NCBI GenBank assembly: GCA_036501085.1
Contig: DASYAZ010000049.1
Location: 1 to 9,504 of the forward strand
Direction of reading: 5' to 3'
Length of the DNA: 9,504 bases
Source of the DNA: GCA-003244245 sp036501085
GTDB lineage: Bacteria > Actinomycetota > Actinomycetes > Mycobacteriales > Pseudonocardiaceae
Below are positions 1 to 6,331 of the stretch, in pieces. The notes under the pieces are model-generated. The model was not told where the DNA came from, searched no databases, and worked only from the letters and a program-made list of their open reading frames with translations. Both the position numbers and the translations under genes were made by a program. Positions within the stretch are counted from its first letter, which is position 1, and every line of letters begins with the position of its first letter.

Positions 1-45
1 CTATCCGACCTCTTCGACCTCACCACCCACGCCCCGAGCCGATGA
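1..45 (+). CDS. Possible 3' end of an upstream gene (partial)
   Basis: The first reading frame is open from base 1 and gives 14 residues (LSDLFDLTTHAPSR) before TGA at 43-45. Codons are GC-rich at the third position, as expected for coding DNA in this genome, and the sequence turns noticeably less GC-rich just after the stop. That fits the tail of a gene entering from the left. It is too short to assign to any family, and an open frame of this length can occur by chance. Confidence 0.2.
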   Translation, partial: LSDLFDLTTHAPSR

Positions 46-145
46 TCAATGGTTAGGTAATACACCCCGACCCCACCGAAACCACCACCAACCAGCACAA
101 ACAGTACTCAAGATCGAACTAGCCCGGAAGGTCCCGCTAGGGCTC

Positions 146-847
146 TGGGTGCTCGGCGCCGCCCACCTCGCCACCGGCGACCTCGAGGCCGCCGACGCGG
201 CCCTCACCGAGGCGAAGGAGCTCGGCAAGTCCATCAGCAACCCCCGGCTGGTCGCCCACGCCAACCATCACCTCGGCGAGCTCGCCCGCCGCCGCCATGA
301 CCCGAGCCACGCCGAGGACCTGCACCACGAAGCCCTGACGCTCCGGGCCCGGGCCGGCCTGCGCCCCGGCGTCGCCGAGTCGCTGGAATCACTGGCCGCG
401 CTGGCCACCGACCAGGAGAGCTTTACCGAGGCAGCCCGCCTGCTCGGTGCCGCCGCAGCCCTGCGCGCCGAGATCGGCTTGGCCCGCTGGCCGGCGGACC
501 AGGCCGGCTACGACACCGGCGTGGCCAGGGCGCGAGACGCCCTCGGCGAGCCCGCCTTCGACGCCGCCTGGGCCGAAGGGCAGGCTCTTCCCGTCGACGA
601 AGCGGTCGCCTACGTATCCCGGGCCCGAGGCGAACGCAAACGCCCGTCCAGTGGCTGGGCCAGCCTCACCCCCACCGAGATCGAGGTCGTCAAACTCGTC
701 GCCACCGGCCTCACCAACCCCGAAGTCGGCGAACGCCTCTTCATCGGACGGGGCACCGTGAAAACCCACCTCGCCCATGTCTTCGCCAAACTCGGTATCG
801 CCACCCGAACGGAACTCGCCGCCGAAGCGACCCGCCGCGCGCTGTAA
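146..847 (+). pseudogene. 5'-truncated LuxR-family regulator (TPR-like segment plus C-terminal LuxR HTH)
   Basis: The last ~60 residues form a LuxR/GerE helix-turn-helix: LTPTEIEVVKLVATGLTNPEVG, then RGTVKTHLAHVFAKLGI. Before it lies an Ala/Leu-rich helical repeat region of the kind found in large actinobacterial ATPase-TPR-LuxR regulators (LAL or AfsR/LuxR-like, usually 700-1000 aa). Only about 230 residues are present. The N-terminal AAA/NB-ARC ATPase with Walker motifs is absent. The frame is open back to base 2, but before about base 143 the translation looks non-coding (QWLGNTPRPHRNHHQPAQTV) and base composition drops. A GTG at 149 gives the longest start, with no convincing ribosome-binding site. 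I infer a deletion or rearrangement remnant. It could instead be a free-standing short LuxR protein expressed from GTG 149, which is less likely. It would bind DNA through the HTH if made. Confidence 0.72.
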
Positions 848-954
848 CGGGAGCTGCGGGCCGTGAACTGGACGCCACCGACTCCCGAGTGAGCTGGAAC
901 GTGCGTAGCGTCGAGCTCGCGGCGTGCGTCGCCACGCGGGTCAAGGAGGAGGAG

Positions 955-2079
955 ATGAGTCGGGATGAGCGGAGCCGGGTGCGGCGGTGGCGTGAGCTGC
1001 TGAACAGCGAGCGGGACGCCGCCGCCTTGTATACCCGGCTGGCGGCCGCCGAGGCCGGTGAGCGCCGCGAGATCTTCGAGAAGCTGGCGGCGATCGAGCG
1101 CCGCCATGCCAGCCACTGGGAGGGCAAGCTCCGTGCGGCAGGGGTCCAGGTTCCGCGCCCCGGAAGACCGAGCCTGCGGACCAGGGTGATCGGCCTCGCC
1201 GCCCGGCGGTTCTCCACCGCAACGGTGCTGCCCCTGGTCGAACGTGGTGAGCGCGCCGATGCCGGCAGGTATGACGAGGAACCCGACGCCGCCCCCGGCA
1301 TGGCCGGCGATGAACGTGGCCATGCCCGCACCATCGGCAAGCTCATCGATGGCGGCCGGCCCAACCCGCAGCAGCAGATCGCGCGCCGGGAACCCTGGCA
1401 CCGCACCGACCGCTCCGGCAGCCTGCGGGCTGGGGTGTTCGGTGTCAGCGATGGGTTGGTGTCCAACACCGCACTGGTGATGGGCTTCGCCGGGTCGGGC
1501 TCGTCGCGCAGCGCGATCCTGCTGGCCGGGATCGCTGGTCTGCTGGCGGGCGCGTTCTCCATGGCGGCCGGGGAGTACGTGTCGATGTCCAGTCAACGGG
1601 AGATGTACCAGCGGGAGATCTCTCTGGAGGCTCAGGAGGTGGCCGAGAAACCGGAGGAGGAGCGTGCCGAGCTCGTGTTGCTCTACCGTGCCAAGGGTCT
1701 GGACCGCGCGGACGCCGAGCGACTGGCCGACCGGATCATGGCCAACCCAGAGGTGGCCCTGGACACGCTGGCCCGCGAGGAACTCGGCCTGGACCCCGAC
1801 GAGCTGGGCTCGCCGTGGTTGGCAGCGATCTCCAGCCTGCTCGCCTTCGCCCTGGGTGCCTTCGTCGTGGTGCTGCCTTACCTGATCGGCGGTGGCATGG
1901 CGGCCCTGCTGGGGGCGATCGGGTTGGCGGTGCTCGCGATGTTCGCGGTCGGCGCCGGGATCGGGGTCCTCAACGGTCGCTCGGCCCTGCGTTCCGGAGT
2001 GCGCCAGGTGATCGTCGGTGGTCTCGCCGCCGCTGTCACCTTCGGTGTCGGGCACCTCATCGGCACCGCTGTTTCCTGA
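955..2079 (+). CDS. MbfA-type ferritin-like/VIT1-CCC1 iron transporter
   Basis: This 374-aa protein joins an N-terminal ferritin-like domain to a C-terminal VIT1/CCC1 membrane domain, the architecture of MbfA (membrane-bound ferritin; iron export and peroxide tolerance in rhizobia). Candidate di-iron ligands are E19, E48 with H51 (ExxH), E96, and E120 with H123 (second ExxH). The membrane part starts near residue 155 with GVFGVSDGLVSNT, followed by AGAFSMAAGEYVSMSSQRE, both VIT family signatures. A Glu-rich cytosolic metal-binding loop follows (about 205-265), then hydrophobic helices in the last 100 residues. The start is ATG 955, because AAGGAGG at 943-949 sits 5 nt upstream; the in-frame GTG at 889 has no such site. 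The hemerythrin gene begins 50 bp downstream. Family knowledge suggests iron efflux or storage at the membrane; direction and metal are not proven here. Confidence 0.93.
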   Translation: MSRDERSRVRRWRELLNSERDAAALYTRLAAAEAGERREIFEKLAAIERRHASHWEGKLRAAGVQVPRPGRPSLRTRVIGLAARRFSTATVLPLVERGERADAGRYDEEPDAAPGMAGDERGHARTIGKLIDGGRPNPQQQIARREPWHRTDRSGSLRAGVFGVSDGLVSNTALVMGFAGSGSSRSAILLAGIAGLLAGAFSMAAGEYVSMSSQREMYQREISLEAQEVAEKPEEERAELVLLYRAKGLDRADAERLADRIMANPEVALDTLAREELGLDPDELGSPWLAAISSLLAFALGAFVVVLPYLIGGGMAALLGAIGLAVLAMFAVGAGIGVLNGRSALRSGVRQVIVGGLAAAVTFGVGHLIGTAVS

Positions 2080-2108
2080 ATTGTGTTGGGACATCTGAAT
2101 TGTGTTGG
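2076..2108 (+). repeat. Direct repeat of 14 bp, 19-bp period, across a stop codon
   Basis: CTGAATTGTGTTGG occurs at 2076-2089 and again, unchanged, at 2095-2108, separated by GACAT. The first copy contains the TGA stop of the iron transporter gene (2077-2079). The second lies 21 bp before the hemerythrin start codon. The repeat is AT-richer than its surroundings. It could be a slippage duplication or a pair of regulator half-sites about two helical turns apart. Confidence 0.85.
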
Positions 2109-2129
2109 ACGAGCGCGATAGGGGAAGCC

Positions 2130-2663
2130 ATGGATATCACCCAGCTGATCCTTGATGACCACTACGAGCAGCGGCGGCTCTTCGCGATCCTGGAACAGAT
2201 CGACCGCACCGACACCACGACGCTCAGTGCTGTTTGGAATCGGCTCGCCGCATTTCTCGAGGTACACGCCGAGGCTGAGGAGCAGCTCTTCTACCCCGAG
2301 CTGCTGAGGGTGGGCAAAGGCGTCGGTAGCGTCGACCCGGCGGAGGAAACCGAAGACGCGATCGGCGATCACAACGACATCCGCGACGCGGTCGCGGAGG
2401 TGACGAAGCACGAGGTGGGCAGCGACGGCTGGTATGACGCGGTCGCCAGGGCCAACGAAGCCAACAGCGACCACATGGCCGAAGAGGAGCGGGAGGGACT
2501 CACCGACTTCCGCCGCCACGCCGCACTCCAGCTGCGTCATGACATAGCCGTCGCTTTCATTGCATTCGAGGCCACGCATTTCACTGGCGTCACAGCTGTG
2601 GACAAGGACCCCGACCGCTACGTCCGCGAGGTCGAAGCGGAGATAGCGGAATCCAACGACTGA
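2130..2663 (+). CDS. Hemerythrin-like HHE cation-binding protein
   Basis: A 177-aa soluble, acidic, all-helical protein of the hemerythrin/HHE family. Predicted di-iron ligands fall in order at H11 (LDDHYEQRR), H46 and E50 (EVHAEAEEQLFYP), H81 (GDHNDIRD), and H115 with E119 (SDHMAEEE), the usual H-HxxxE-H-HxxxE spacing. The C-terminal third (about 120-177) goes beyond the metal-binding core. ATG 2130 is preceded by AGGGGA at 2120-2125, 4 nt away; the same frame runs further upstream inside the transporter gene, where it is only a shadow. It probably shares a transcript with the iron transporter 50 bp upstream. Such proteins bind iron or oxygen, or respond to oxidative or nitrosative stress; which of these applies cannot be read from the sequence. 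Confidence 0.93.
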   Translation: MDITQLILDDHYEQRRLFAILEQIDRTDTTTLSAVWNRLAAFLEVHAEAEEQLFYPELLRVGKGVGSVDPAEETEDAIGDHNDIRDAVAEVTKHEVGSDGWYDAVARANEANSDHMAEEEREGLTDFRRHAALQLRHDIAVAFIAFEATHFTGVTAVDKDPDRYVREVEAEIAESND

Positions 2664-2723
2664 GGCGACGGCGCGGCCGAGGCGGGCGGAATACCGGCCG
2701 CGCTGAGTGGGTACCACAGACCT

Positions 2724-3371
2724 GTGACGGGACGGGTGAGCGCCGGCCGGCGGCGGCGCTGGCAGCGCTACTGGGATCGGCAGGCCGGTGTCTACGACCG
2801 CCAGATGGAATTGCTGGACCGGATGCTGTTCCGCGACACCCGGGACTGGATCTGCGGGCAAGCCAGGGGCCGGGCGCTGGAGGTGGCCATCGGCACCGGG
2901 CTGAACATCGGGCGCTACCCACCCGGCGTCAGGCTCACCGGCGTCGAGCTCAGCCCGGCCATGCTGGCCCTCGCGCAGCGCCGGGCCCGCGAGCTGGGCC
3001 GGGTGGTGAACCTGCGACGGGGCGATGCCGAAGCGCTCGAGTTCCCGGATGCCTCCTTCGACACCGTCGTGTGCACCTTCTCGCTGTGTGCCATTCCCGA
3101 CCACGAGCGAGCGATCACGGAGATGGTGCGGGTGCTGCGTCCAGGCGCCCAGCTGCTGCTGGCCGACCACGTGGTCGCGGCGCACCCAGCACTGCGGGCC
3201 CTCCAGCGCACCGCTGAGCTGGTCAGCATCCCGCTCGGTGGTGAGCACTTCCGGCGCCGCCCGATCGAGCTGGTCCGCGCCGCCGGGCTGGCGATCGAAC
3301 GCCACGACCGGTTCGCCGCCGGCGTCGTGGAACGGCTCACCGCGCGGGTCCCCGCCGCACCCGCCCTGTGA
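2724..3371 (+). CDS. Class I SAM-dependent methyltransferase (Methyltransf_11/UbiE-like)
   Basis: A 215-aa Rossmann-fold methyltransferase. Motif I is LEVAIGTGLNIGRYP (residues 52-66), with the acidic end of strand beta 2 at E75 in GVELS. GDAEALEFPDASFDTVVC (100-117) gives D101, the adenine-contacting acidic position, and RVLRPGAQLLLADH (136-149) is the post-motif strand with the usual RPGG-like turn. The N-terminal RYWDRQAGVYDRQM is typical of the small UbiE/menG-like group in actinobacteria, often annotated as phospholipid or quinone methyltransferase; the true substrate is unknown. GTG 2724 is chosen because it gives a full-length family N-terminus. No strong ribosome-binding site is visible, so translation may be weak or reinitiated from the hemerythrin gene 60 bp upstream. 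It converges on the ArsR-family gene with a 48-bp gap. Confidence 0.9.
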   Translation: MTGRVSAGRRRRWQRYWDRQAGVYDRQMELLDRMLFRDTRDWICGQARGRALEVAIGTGLNIGRYPPGVRLTGVELSPAMLALAQRRARELGRVVNLRRGDAEALEFPDASFDTVVCTFSLCAIPDHERAITEMVRVLRPGAQLLLADHVVAAHPALRALQRTAELVSIPLGGEHFRRRPIELVRAAGLAIERHDRFAAGVVERLTARVPAAPAL

Positions 3372-3416
3372 TCCGGGCGAGACTCCGGTCAACTTCCGGC
3401 GCCGCCAGGCCCAGGC

Positions 3417-3446
3417 TGGTCAGGCGTGGTCAGGCTGACCGGTCAG
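3417..3446. repeat. Array of four GGTCAG/CTGACC hexamers at a convergent gene end
   Basis: GGTCAG lies at 3418-3423, 3428-3433 and 3441-3446, and its complement CTGACC at 3435-3440. TGGTCAGGC is repeated with a 10-bp period (3417-3425 and 3427-3435). CTGACCGGTCAG (3435-3446) is a perfect 12-bp palindrome. The first copy contains the stop codon of the - strand ArsR gene (3420-3422). Copies 1 and 3 can pair with an 11-nt loop, so a weak terminator for the convergent genes is possible; an operator is the alternative. Confidence 0.75.
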
Positions 3447-3776
3447 GTGGTGCTCGGCGGCGTGCAGCACCTCGGTGACCAGCCGCCGCACATGCCCACC
3501 GCGGGCGGTGTAGAGGGCGCGCCGCCCGTCCCGCCGGGTCGTGACCAGCCCGGCCAGCTTCAGCTTGGCCAGGTGCTGTGACACCGACGGCCTGGCCGCA
3601 CCCACCGCGGTGGCGAGGCTGCTCACGTCGTACTCGCCCGTGCCCAGCAACCACAGCAGCCGCAGCCGGGTCGGGTCGGCCAGCATGCGCAGCGCCGTCA
3701 CCGCAGCCTCGATCTGCGCGCCGCTCGGTGGTTGTTGCCCGGTACCCGCTGTTGCTCCGTAGTCGCGTGCGTACAT
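3420..3776 (-). CDS. kmtR: KmtR-like ArsR/SmtB nickel-cobalt sensor repressor
   Basis: A 118-aa winged-helix repressor. ALRMLADPTRLRLLWLL (28-44) and the recognition segment ARPSVSQHLAKLKLAGLV (61-78), then RRDGRRALY, are ArsR family hallmarks. The N-terminal MYA and the whole HTH closely resemble mycobacterial KmtR as I remember it. KmtR uses H88, E101, H102, H110 and H111 to bind nickel or cobalt. The same spacing here gives H95, E108, H109 and H117, with extra H105 and H110; the protein ends at residue 118, so the last ligand is missing. It is divergent from a CDF exporter 50 bp away, as expected for a KmtR-controlled pair: metal binding should release the DNA and switch on export. No ribosome-binding site precedes ATG 3776, and TATAGG lies 5 nt upstream, so the transcript is probably leaderless. 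Confidence 0.88.
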   Translation of the reverse strand: MYARDYGATAGTGQQPPSGAQIEAAVTALRMLADPTRLRLLWLLGTGEYDVSSLATAVGAARPSVSQHLAKLKLAGLVTTRRDGRRALYTARGGHVRRLVTEVLHAAEHHLTGQPDHA

Positions 3777-3781
3777 GAGAA

Positions 3782-3789
3782 CCTATAGT
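3782..3789. promoter_or_regulatory. Overlapping divergent -10 elements between kmtR-like gene and CDF gene
   Basis: The palindromic core CTATAG (3783-3788) reads TATAGT on the + strand (3784-3789) and TATAGG on the - strand (3787 down to 3782). Each is a good actinobacterial -10. For the - strand gene it puts the transcription start at about the A of ATG 3776. For the + strand gene it gives a leader of about 30 nt carrying AAGGGGG (3813-3819), 7 nt before ATG 3827. Neither -35 box is clear. A palindrome TTCGCGAA lies at 3807-3814. A repressor dimer bound here would block both promoters. Confidence 0.5.
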
Positions 3790-3826
3790 GGCAGGGTCGC
3801 TGGTCATTCGCGAAGGGGGTCCCGCC

Positions 3827-4954
3827 ATGAGCAGTAACCACAGCCATCCCGACCACGATCATGGACATGATCACGGGCACGACGAGGGACATGAGCGCGG
3901 CTGGTGGCGGCGCCTGGCTCACGTGATCACCCCGCACTCGCACGACACTGCCGGGAAGGTCGACCCGGCGATGGAGACCTCCCGCGAGGGGATGCGCGCG
4001 CTGTGGGTGTCGCTGGCCGTCCTCGGTGGCACCGCTGCGCTGCAAGCGGTGGTGGTGGCACTGTCCGGGTCGGTGGCGCTGCTGGGTGACACCCTGCACA
4101 ACGTCGCTGATGCGCTGACCGCCGTGCCGCTGGGTATCGCGTTCGTGCTCGGCCGGCGGGCGGCGACCCGGCGCTACACCTACGGTTTCGGCCGCGCGGA
4201 GGATCTGGCCGGCATCGTCATCGTGGGGGTCATCGCGGTCTCCGCGGTGCTCGCCGGCTACCAGGCGATCCAGCGGCTCCTGCACCCCGCGGAGGTCTCG
4301 TACCTGCTCGCGGTGGCCGCGGCGGCGCTGATCGGGTTCGCCGGCAACGAGGTGGTCGCCCGCTACCGCATCCAGGTCGGTCGCCGGATCGGCTCCGCGG
4401 CGCTGGTGGCCGACGGGTTGCACGCCCGCACCGACGGGTTCACCTCGCTGGCGGTGTTGCTGGGTGCCGGTGGGGTGGCCATCGGGTGGCCGTGGGCGGA
4501 CCCCGTCGTCGGTCTGGTCATCACCGTCGCGATCCTGCTGGTGCTCAAGGATGCCGCCCGGGAGGTCTACCGGCGGCTCATGGACGCCGTCGACCCCGCG
4601 CTGGTCGATCGCATCGAGGCCGAGTTGCAGTCCACCCCCGGCGTAGCCGGAGTCGGCGCGGTCCGGCTGCGCTGGATCGGGCACCAGCTACGGGCGGAAT
4701 GTGACATCGCGGTCCCCGCCGAGCTCTCCGTGGTGGCCGCGCACGCCATCGCCGTTGCGGCGGAGCATCGACTCATCCACGCCGTACCGCGGCTGACCTC
4801 GGCCACCGTGCACACCGACCCGTACACCCTGGATGGTGCCGATCATCACGCCGACCTCGCCCACCACCGGCAGGGGAATCAGGGCAGCAGCTCAAGCCGG
4901 ATCAGTAGCGGTCCCAGTGAGACCACCCGGACCTCGGTCACGCCGAGGTCGTAG
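3827..4954 (+). CDS. Cation diffusion facilitator (CDF) metal exporter, His-rich N-terminus, atypical C-terminal tail
   Basis: A 375-aa CDF family membrane protein that should export a divalent metal by proton antiport. The first 22 residues contain eight His (HxHxxHDHGHDHGH pattern), a typical metal-capturing tail. Membrane-site motifs are GDTLHNVAD (D88, H91, D95) in TM2 and VADGLHARTD (D196, H199, D203) in TM5. TRRYTYGFGRAEDLAG (114-129) is the conserved TM2-TM3 loop, and a cytosolic domain runs from about 260 to 340. ATG 3827 is chosen over the in-frame GTG 3788 because AAGGGGG at 3813-3819 is well placed and the earlier codon lies in the -10 element. The divergent KmtR-like repressor points to nickel/cobalt, with zinc possible. 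The natural end of the family seems to be near residue 345. The Ser/Thr-rich last ~25 residues are read through antisense to the neighbouring gene and look like a fusion product of a rearrangement. Confidence 0.93.
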   Translation: MSSNHSHPDHDHGHDHGHDEGHERGWWRRLAHVITPHSHDTAGKVDPAMETSREGMRALWVSLAVLGGTAALQAVVVALSGSVALLGDTLHNVADALTAVPLGIAFVLGRRAATRRYTYGFGRAEDLAGIVIVGVIAVSAVLAGYQAIQRLLHPAEVSYLLAVAAAALIGFAGNEVVARYRIQVGRRIGSAALVADGLHARTDGFTSLAVLLGAGGVAIGWPWADPVVGLVITVAILLVLKDAAREVYRRLMDAVDPALVDRIEAELQSTPGVAGVGAVRLRWIGHQLRAECDIAVPAELSVVAAHAIAVAAEHRLIHAVPRLTSATVHTDPYTLDGADHHADLAHHRQGNQGSSSSRISSGPSETTRTSVTPRS

Positions 4955-5295
4955 GCGATGGCCGGCGCGTGCACGGCCACATCGTCAGGTGCCTGCCCTC
5001 CCAGCAGCCGGACGGTCACGGTCACCGGAGGTCCCTCGTCCACCGAGACCACTCGCGGGAAGTGGTAGGAGCGCCCGCCGGCGACGCTGTAGTCCGACTG
5101 GCTCAACCCGGATCCGGCGAGGATCGTCTCCACCTTCTCGGCAAGCCGCTGATTGCGTTGCTGCTGCAGGCGTTCGTGCCGCCGGGCATCGCGCAGGGCC
5201 GTGCGCCGCGGGAGGAGGCGACCCAGCAACGACGGACGCCTGCCGGTACCGTCCGAAACCGGCTGGAGATCCTTATCCTCTAGCTGACCGTCCAT
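4879..5295 (-). CDS. Hypothetical protein resembling the N-terminal part of an FtsK/Tra-like translocase; probably truncated
   Basis: The 138-aa product has a basic, Arg-rich first part with a likely helical stretch (RDARRHERLQQQRNQRLAEK, 35-54) and then a small alpha/beta domain (about 68-136): FPRVVSVDEGPPVTVTVRLL, DDVAVHAPAIAYDLGV, EVRVVSLGP and LLIRLELLP. In my memory this arrangement (pro-rich 'GPP' strand, 'PDD..' helix, 'VRV..GP..IRLELL' strand) is the N-terminal domain that precedes the FtsK/SpoIIIE ATPase in conjugation proteins of actinomycete integrative elements. The TGA comes right after LELLP, where the translocase would start, so I infer truncation. ATG 5295 is chosen because AGAGG and a G-rich stretch lie upstream on this strand; longer versions run into the promoter region of the next gene. 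The 3' end overlaps the CDF gene by 76 bp tail to tail. No database match could be run; it may simply be an uncharacterised small protein. Confidence 0.62.
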   Translation of the reverse strand: MDGQLEDKDLQPVSDGTGRRPSLLGRLLPRRTALRDARRHERLQQQRNQRLAEKVETILAGSGLSQSDYSVAGGRSYHFPRVVSVDEGPPVTVTVRLLGGQAPDDVAVHAPAIAYDLGVTEVRVVSLGPLLIRLELLP

Positions 5296-5421
5296 GGCAC
5301 CCCGCCTCTCAGCTCCAGCCCAGCCCACACCGCATCCGTCCGCAACGCATTTATCAGCGGAATCAATGCCAGCGAGAACCGGGCGGTGCCGCTTGAGCTT
5401 CGACTTCAACAGGAGGTGGTC

Positions 5422-6264
5422 GTGAAACTCATCGCGTACCGGGAAAACGGGAGCGCGAGCATGGCGCGGGTCATGGATGATCGCAGGCTGGCGGCCATCT
5501 GCTCGGTGGAGCAGTTCTGGGCGGATCCGCAGGAGGGCCTCGCGAGAGGCCACCGGGCCGTGCCCGGCGAGCTCACCATGGACCAGGTCGAGCACCTGCC
5601 GCCGGTCCCGCGCACCGCTCGGATCCTGTGCGCCGGACGCAACTACGCCGCGCATGCGGCGGAGGGGAAGGCCCCGGTCCCGCAGTGCCCGGACCTGTTC
5701 GGCCGCTGGTCATCCACGCTCACCGTTAGCGGAGCCGCTGTCCCGGTCCCACCCCGGGAGGACCACCTGGACTGGGAGGGCGAGCTGGCCGCGGTGCTGG
5801 GTGGTGAGCTGCGGGGCGCGAGCGCCGAGCAGGCGCAGCCGGCGATCATCGGGTACCTGTGCTTCAACGACCTGTCCGCCCGGGGTTTCCAGCAGGCCAG
5901 CCCGCGATGGATGCTGGGCAAGAACGCCGACTTCTCCGCCCCCGTCGGACCGTGGCTGGTCACCACGGACGAGATACCCGAGCCGGCCGGGCTGCGGATC
6001 GTCACCAGGGTCAACGGCGAGGTGGTCCAGGACGGGAACACCGCGGATATGATCTTCTCGGCGGCTGAGATCGCCGCCTACGCCTCGGGCTGCATGACCC
6101 TCCGGCCTGGCGATGTGATCGCTACCGGGACGCCGGAAGGAGTCGGGCTGTACCGGCAGCCCCCGCGATTCCTGCACGCAGGCGACACCGTCGAGGTCGA
6201 GATCGACCAGATCGGCCGCATCGTGACGCCCATCGTGGCCGCCCTGGACCGCCACCCCGGCTGA
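5422..6264 (+). CDS. Fumarylacetoacetate hydrolase (FAH) family enzyme
   Basis: A 280-aa cytosolic metal-dependent enzyme of the FAH superfamily (hydrolases, decarboxylases and isomerases of acylpyruvate-type compounds). The catalytic C-terminal domain begins at RILCAGRNYAAHAAE (67-81). Divalent metal ligands are E119 and E121 in DWEGELAAVLG and D150 in FNDLSARGFQ. K167 and D170 lie in GKNADFSAPVGPW, and TGTPEGVG (235-242) is the standard active-site loop. The short N-terminal domain (1-60) is typical of YcgM or HpaG-like members; the substrate cannot be told from the sequence. GTG 5422 follows AGGAGGT (5411-5417) by 4 nt, a better start than the earlier in-frame codon at 5386. It stands alone: a - strand gene lies upstream and a hairpin terminator 21 bp downstream, so no pathway partners are visible. 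Confidence 0.93.
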   Translation: MKLIAYRENGSASMARVMDDRRLAAICSVEQFWADPQEGLARGHRAVPGELTMDQVEHLPPVPRTARILCAGRNYAAHAAEGKAPVPQCPDLFGRWSSTLTVSGAAVPVPPREDHLDWEGELAAVLGGELRGASAEQAQPAIIGYLCFNDLSARGFQQASPRWMLGKNADFSAPVGPWLVTTDEIPEPAGLRIVTRVNGEVVQDGNTADMIFSAAEIAAYASGCMTLRPGDVIATGTPEGVGLYRQPPRFLHAGDTVEVEIDQIGRIVTPIVAALDRHPG

Positions 6265-6285
6265 CCGGCCCATCCAGGCACGGAA

Positions 6286-6316
6286 CGGCCCCGCCTGGGT
6301 CAGGTAGGCGGGGCCG
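6286..6316. terminator. Bidirectional hairpin terminator
   Basis: CGGCCCCGCCT (6286-6296) pairs perfectly with AGGCGGGGCCG (6306-6316) around a 9-nt loop. This is an 11-bp, very GC-rich stem lying between the ends of two convergent genes, 21 bp after the hydrolase stop and 15 bp after the DUF397 stop on the other strand. No T-tract follows, which is usual for actinobacterial terminators. Confidence 0.85.
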
Positions 6317-6331
6317 AGCCTTGGTTCAAGG

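Noticed and set aside
100..148. Possible tRNA or attachment-site remnant at the LuxR truncation
   Set aside because: The CTAGC/GCTAG arms are only 5 bp and no T-arm consensus or acceptor stem could be found.
848..900. CGGGAG (848-853) and CTCCCG (882-887) as a terminator
   Set aside because: The 6-bp arms are 28 bases apart with no supporting structure; too weak to list.
889..954. Upstream GTG start for the iron transporter
   Set aside because: A strong AAGGAGG site precedes ATG 955, and the extra 22 residues do not look like part of the ferritin-like domain.
610..2094. 494-aa open frame on the - strand
   Set aside because: It runs antisense across the LuxR fragment and the well-supported iron transporter; its Gly/Arg/Pro/His-rich composition is typical of a GC-rich shadow frame.
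1878..3392. 504-aa open frame on the - strand
   Set aside because: It is antisense to the hemerythrin-like and methyltransferase genes, which both have complete motif sets; no recognisable domain in the shadow.
3698..4684. 328-aa open frame on the - strand
   Set aside because: It lies antisense to the CDF exporter and has the Asp/His/Arg-rich look of a complement of coding DNA.
4833..5396. 187-aa open frame on the + strand
   Set aside because: Arg/Pro/Ser-rich, no motif, and opposite the better-supported 138-aa gene and the promoter region of the hydrolase gene.
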